Below are positions 4,364 through 5,488 of a stretch of 5,488 nt of DNA, one piece after another (position 1 is the stretch's first letter; each line of letters opens with the position of its first letter). Under the pieces are notes generated by a model. That model made no database searches. It was not told the origin of the DNA and saw only the letters and a program-made list of their open reading frames with translations. Position numbers and translations under genes: made by a program. The DNA comes from Actinomycetota bacterium (GTDB lineage Bacteria; Actinomycetota; Acidimicrobiia; IMCC26256; JACDBD01), in contig JACDBD010000181.1 in NCBI GenBank assembly GCA_013695115.1, positions 1-5,488 of the forward strand, written 5' to 3'.

Positions 4364-5488
4364 GCGCCTCCACGTCCGGCTCGGCGACGTTGTAGAGCCG
4401 GGCCGAGTTCTCCCACAGCAGCTTGCGGCGAACCTCGGGCGGCTGGTCGGCGAGGCCGGCGTCGATCTTCTCCCGCACGTTCCCGAAGAGGCAGATGGGA
4501 TGGGGGTAGTCGGTCTCGAAGAGAATGTTGTCGGCGCCGATGGCCTCGACGACCTGCGCCGGGGCGCGCTCCTCGAAGAAGTAGCAGCCGTACACCTGGC
4601 GCATGAAGTAGTCGCTCGGCGGCATGTCGAAGTAGGGCCGGTCCTTCCACACCTTCCCGGCCTCGAACGCGTAGTCGGCGGCCTCGAGCACGAACGGGAG
4701 GAAGCCAACGCCGCTTTCCACCGACACGAAGCGCAGCTCGGGGAAGCGCGGGAGCACGCCCGAGAGCAGCAGGTCGACGATCTGGGCGCCGTTCTCGAGG
4801 AACAGCGTGACCGACACCGTCGCGTACGTCGCCCCGATGCCGTGGGCGCGCACCCGACCGGGGGCGAACCCGCTCGTGAAGTCGCCGCTGCCGATGTGGA
4901 AGCTGATCGGCAGGCCGGCATCCTGGGCCGCGGCCCACAACGGGTCCCAGTGCCAGTCACCCAGGAAGGGAAGGTCGAACTGCTGGGGCTCGCCGGTGAA
5001 CAGGATCCCCTTGTGGCCGAGGGCGGCGCAGCGCTCGATCTCGGCGACGGTGGCGTCGACGTCCCAGAACGGCGTCGCCATGATCGGGATGAACCGGCGG
5101 GGGTCGACCTCGATCCAGTCGAGCAGGAAGTCGTTGTACGCCTGCACGCAGGCGAGCATGAGGTCGGGATCGCCGAGCCCGAGGAACGACTGGTTCCCGA
5201 ACCCGCCCACGTTGGGGTAGAGCGCCTGGGCCCACACCCCGATCGAGTCGAGGTAGTCGAGGCGGGCGGCGGCGTCGTGCGCGGCGAGCGGTACCTCGTC
5301 CATGTTGCGGGGCGCGGCGGGGAACGGATCGGGCCAGCCGGCGGTTGCGGTATGGCCGACCGGGACCATGGCGACGCCGTCGCCGATGTGCCACATGTCG
5401 CCCCCGTCCGGTCCGCGCACGAGGTGCGGCGCCTGCTCGCGGAACTTGGCCGGCACCCGCGCCGACCACAGGTCGGCCGGTTCGGTGA
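4350..5488 (-). CDS. Amidohydrolase-2 family metal-dependent hydrolase/decarboxylase, N-terminus truncated by the window
   Basis: This is a TIM-barrel enzyme of the amidohydrolase_2 (ACMSD-like) family, cytoplasmic, whose members hydrolyse, hydrate or decarboxylate cyclic and aromatic acids using one divalent metal. 378 complete codons are visible. The frame is open to the window end and begins TEPADLWSARVPAKFREQAP. This matches the segment after the first metal motif DxHxxE of the family, so the glutamate at fragment residue 2 is probably the last ligand of that motif and only a short N-terminus is missing. A GTG at 5454-5456 is in frame but too far inside to be the start. Other motifs are QAYNDFLLDW, SFHIGSG (metal-ligand His at fragment residue 197), FVSVESGVGFLPF (Glu 257) and LFETDYPHP (catalytic Asp 326). 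The substrate cannot be read from the sequence. The gene is convergent with the P450 and shares 14 bp with its end, so it is probably transcribed from a promoter outside the window. Confidence 0.9.
   Translation of the reverse strand, partial: TEPADLWSARVPAKFREQAPHLVRGPDGGDMWHIGDGVAMVPVGHTATAGWPDPFPAAPRNMDEVPLAAHDAAARLDYLDSIGVWAQALYPNVGGFGNQSFLGLGDPDLMLACVQAYNDFLLDWIEVDPRRFIPIMATPFWDVDATVAEIERCAALGHKGILFTGEPQQFDLPFLGDWHWDPLWAAAQDAGLPISFHIGSGDFTSGFAPGRVRAHGIGATYATVSVTLFLENGAQIVDLLLSGVLPRFPELRFVSVESGVGFLPFVLEAADYAFEAGKVWKDRPYFDMPPSDYFMRQVYGCYFFEERAPAQVVEAIGADNILFETDYPHPICLFGNVREKIDAGLADQPPEVRRKLLWENSARLYNVAEPDVEAPIPA

Noticed and set aside
3155..4960. A 601-codon minus-strand frame spanning the P450 and part of the amidohydrolase
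   Set aside because: It is out of frame with the amidohydrolase and antisense to the P450; the translation is Arg/Ser-rich without recognisable domains.
5454..5456. GTG as the start of the amidohydrolase
   Set aside because: The frame continues upstream to the window end with residues (EPADLW and following) conserved in the family after the DxHxxE metal motif, so the true start is outside the window.
1..5488. tRNA, rRNA, CRISPR arrays, insertion sequences or attachment sites
   Set aside because: No cloverleaf, regularly spaced direct repeats, transposase or terminal inverted repeats were seen; almost all of the window is accounted for by five protein genes.

Overview
The window is high-GC DNA whose coding frames end almost every codon in G or C, with GTG starts and short G-rich ribosome binding sites. 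Together with the gene families present, this suggests an actinobacterium; an Acidimicrobiia or mycobacterial-type soil or aquatic lineage would fit, but the sequence alone does not settle it.

Layout, left to right. (1) Positions 1-210, minus strand: the N-terminal 70 codons of a LivH-type branched-chain amino acid ABC transporter permease, cut by the window edge. (2) 276-1622 and 1765-3096, both minus: two tandem paralogous LivK-type (type I fold) substrate-binding proteins of 448 and 443 aa. Each is exported by a Sec-type signal peptide without a lipobox, and they share eight cysteines in register. (3) 3182-4363, plus: a complete cytochrome P450 of 393 aa that resembles the CYP142 group of steroid side-chain 26/27-hydroxylases. 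(4) 4350-5488, minus: a metal-dependent amidohydrolase-2 family (ACMSD-like fold) enzyme lacking only its extreme N-terminus. It overlaps the P450 stop by 14 bp, tail to tail.

The main non-coding signal is a conserved element in front of both binding-protein genes. It is a near-palindrome with core AAC(A/G)CGTT followed by TCAAGA, embedded in a sigma70-like promoter (TTGAAA, 17-base spacer, -10 ending in AAT). It closely resembles the TnnAACnnGTTnnA operator of KstR, the TetR-family repressor of actinobacterial steroid catabolism. The upstream copy lies in the 85-bp divergent gap between the second binding protein and the P450, so one operator could control both directions.

Working model (inference): a regulated catabolic locus in which two related extracellular binding proteins feed a Liv-type ABC importer with a carboxylate or steroid-like substrate, and the P450 and the amidohydrolase act on it or its products in the cytoplasm. 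The other transporter subunits, the regulator and the P450 redox partners are not in the window. The tandem binding-protein genes appear to be a duplication that included the promoter and operator. A GC-rich hairpin between the second binding-protein gene and the permease may set unequal expression.
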